Origin: Acidothermaceae bacterium
GTDB taxonomy: Bacteria; Actinomycetota; Actinomycetes; Acidothermales; Acidothermaceae
Direction: 5' to 3'
Assembly: GCA_025925185.1 (NCBI GenBank)
Contig: JAICLV010000003.1
Coordinates: 1 to 37,407, forward strand
Length of the DNA stretch: 37,407 nt
Shown: piece after piece, positions 36,133 through 37,407 of the stretch
How positions within the stretch are numbered: position 1 is the stretch's first letter
Layout of the letters: the number at the start of each line of letters is the position of its first letter
Notes under the pieces: model-generated
The model's input: the letters and a program-made list of their open reading frames with translations, nothing else
Told to the model about the DNA's origin: nothing
Databases searched by the model: none
Translations under genes and position numbers: made by a program

Positions 36133-36969
36133 TTGCAGCTCATCAACTTCGCGCACAGCGAGGTCTTCATGAGCGGTGGGTTCGCCGGTCTATTCACGCT
36201 CAACTGGCTGATCGGCAAGCATCACCCAGCCGGCATGTCGTCGGTCGGATATGTCGTCATCGGCTGTGTCGCCGGCGCGGTCGGCGGCGGCGTCGTGGCG
36301 TACCTCCTCGAGCGCGTTGCCTACCGGCCGTTGCGCCGTAGACACGCGCCCAAGCTGGCATTCTTGATCAGCGCTATCGGAGCGTCATACTTCCTGCTCA
36401 ATCTCGCGGGCAAGGAGTTCGGCCGCGATTCCCGGCCGATCGCCCAGCCGTTCACGCAGACCCAAACCGATCCATTGTTCAAAATCTTCGGCACCGGCGT
36501 TTCGCTGTACTACGCGGTCATCGCGGTGGTCGCCATCATCATGTTGGTGATGCTCGACCGGCTGGTGAACAAGACGCGCCTCGGCCAAGGCATTCGCGCC
36601 GTGGCTCAAGACGCCGACACCGCCGGCTTGATGGGCGTCGACATCAACCGGGTCATCGCCCAGACATTCATCGTCGGTGGGCTGCTCGGAGGAGCGGCGG
36701 GGTTCTTGTACGGGCTCGGGCCGGCGAACGTCAGTTACACGATGGGGTTCACGCCGGGTCTGAAGGCCTTCACCGCCGCTGTCCTCGGCGGTATCGGCAA
36801 CATCCGCGGCGCGATGCTCGGCGGCTTGCTGCTGGGCATCATCGAGAACCTCTCGGTTGCTTGCATTAGCCCGTCATGGGTCGACGTCGTGTCGTTTTTC
36901 ATCCTCGTGCTTGTGCTGTTGGTGCGGCCGACCGGAATTCTCGGCGAGCGGCTGGGGAGGTCGGCATGA
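36133..36969 (+). CDS. livH: Branched-chain amino-acid ABC permease LivH, lacking its first segment because of an upstream stop
   Basis: The open frame gives 278 residues from a TTG (QLINFAHSEVFMSGGF). Its features are those of LivH: INFAHSEVFM, VAYRPLRRRHAPKLAFLISAIGAS, the coupling segment GIRAVAQDADTAGLMGVDINRVIAQTF, and GFTPGLKAFTAAVLGGIGNIRGA. Seven or so helices remain, but the first half-helix (YALIALGYTLVYG) lies upstream, behind the TAG at 36088. An ATG at 36169 with GAGG five bases before it could be a reinitiation site, but it would lose the conserved INFAHSE motif. No other frameshift is seen, so the lesion is either recent, a sequencing error, or read through. The livM start overlaps the stop (ATGA). 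Confidence 0.88.
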   Translation: MQLINFAHSEVFMSGGFAGLFTLNWLIGKHHPAGMSSVGYVVIGCVAGAVGGGVVAYLLERVAYRPLRRRHAPKLAFLISAIGASYFLLNLAGKEFGRDSRPIAQPFTQTQTDPLFKIFGTGVSLYYAVIAVVAIIMLVMLDRLVNKTRLGQGIRAVAQDADTAGLMGVDINRVIAQTFIVGGLLGGAAGFLYGLGPANVSYTMGFTPGLKAFTAAVLGGIGNIRGAMLGGLLLGIIENLSVACISPSWVDVVSFFILVLVLLVRPTGILGERLGRSA

Positions 36970-37407
36970 GCGCGATTCGTGACAGCGAGGCGATTCGACC
37001 GCCCCAGTCCGCTGGTGGCGGAAGGAGCGCGTGGCAGCGCCTGCGCCGGAACAACAACGCGCGCAAGCTCGTCGCGTGCATCATCGGCGCGCTTGTCGCC
37101 GCGGTCATCACCGGACCGTCTGGCAGCGTGAGCCACCCGACGGCAGGCTTCACCGGAGCGCTCTTTCACCCACGCGTCATCGTCTTCCTCGTGCTTGGTG
37201 TGCTGCTCTGGTTGGCGATGGTTGGCCGGGAGACGCTCTCCGAGAACATCAAGACGGTCACGGCGCCGATCAGCATGGCGCGCACTCGGTGGCTCGGCGA
37301 TCCGAAAGTTCGTTACTCCCTCTACGCCGCGTTGCTGATTTTCGCCATCATCTATCCGCGTAGCTTGAGTTCGTTCTGGCAGGGCGTGCTCGTCGACCAG
37401 ATCGGCG
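36966..37407 (+). CDS. livM: Branched-chain amino-acid ABC permease LivM (N-terminal part, cut by window end)
   Basis: An ATG overlapping the livH stop opens a frame that runs to the end of the window without a stop (about 147 residues). It begins MSAIRDSEAIRPPQSAGG, with a basic stretch, then helices (KLVACIIGALVAAVITG and VIVFLVLGVLLWLAMVG). A soluble segment follows, and then the LivM-type motif RYSLYAALLIFAIIYPRSLSSFWQGVLVDQIG. The first ~100 residues before that motif are the extra N-terminal region that actinobacterial LivM proteins often carry. The gene is oriented with livK and livH. The rest is outside the window. Confidence 0.9.
   Translation, partial: MSAIRDSEAIRPPQSAGGGRSAWQRLRRNNNARKLVACIIGALVAAVITGPSGSVSHPTAGFTGALFHPRVIVFLVLGVLLWLAMVGRETLSENIKTVTAPISMARTRWLGDPKVRYSLYAALLIFAIIYPRSLSSFWQGVLVDQIG

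Overview
The window is chromosomal DNA from a high-GC Gram-positive bacterium (Actinomycetota). The evidence is very strong G/C bias at third codon positions, many GTG starts, ATGA/GTGA stop-start overlaps, starts lying 6-8 bases after a -10-like hexamer (leaderless style), a PriA-type HisA, a Trp-operon membrane protein and a PdtaR-type ANTAR regulator. The genus cannot be fixed from the sequence. No rRNA, CRISPR array, transposase or phage gene was seen.

Layout. (1) 1-1724: the end of hisB, then hisH and priA (hisA). (2) 1717-9118: a block on the minus strand that separates priA from hisF. It holds a vapBC toxin-antitoxin pair with a palindromic operator, a degenerate second copy of the hisA 3' end, a truncated DUF4037-like gene, a MOSC protein, a large secreted peptidoglycan amidase with cell-wall-binding repeats, and a two-gene unit of a small FTDS-type exported protein plus an ER/archaeal-type signal peptidase fused to a DUF5305-like region. 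(3) 9119-16271: ridA, hisF, a DUF1232 protein, a small ORF, a RES/Xre-type toxin-antitoxin pair under a perfect 13-bp palindrome, a heterodimeric ABC exporter and a tiny minus-strand gene. (4) 16355-24191: hisI, trpE, the Trp membrane protein, an OmpR-type two-component system with an 11-bp-period direct-repeat site, then trpC, trpB and trpA. (5) 24233-33581: lgt, a VIT-family metal transporter, gltB, gltD and pyk. (6) 33619-37407: a tRNA with a leucine CAA anticodon but a short variable loop, pdtaR, and the branched-chain amino-acid ABC genes livK, livH and livM (cut by the window end).

The his, trp and glt genes link through shared metabolism. HisF/HisH use glutamine, GltBD makes glutamate, and PriA probably serves both histidine and tryptophan synthesis, since no trpF is present among these trp genes. 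Stress and accessory modules (two toxin-antitoxin systems, the amidase, the signal-peptidase unit) sit inside the biosynthetic backbone.

The most notable observations are: a duplicated hisA 3' end bracketing vapBC, which looks like an insertion scar; an in-frame TAG codon in the first membrane helix of livH; a Glu in place of the catalytic Asp60 in TrpA; a class I tRNA with a leucine anticodon; a signal peptidase fused to a DUF5305-like domain beside its likely substrate; and OmpR-type boxes upstream of a two-component system that splits the trp genes.
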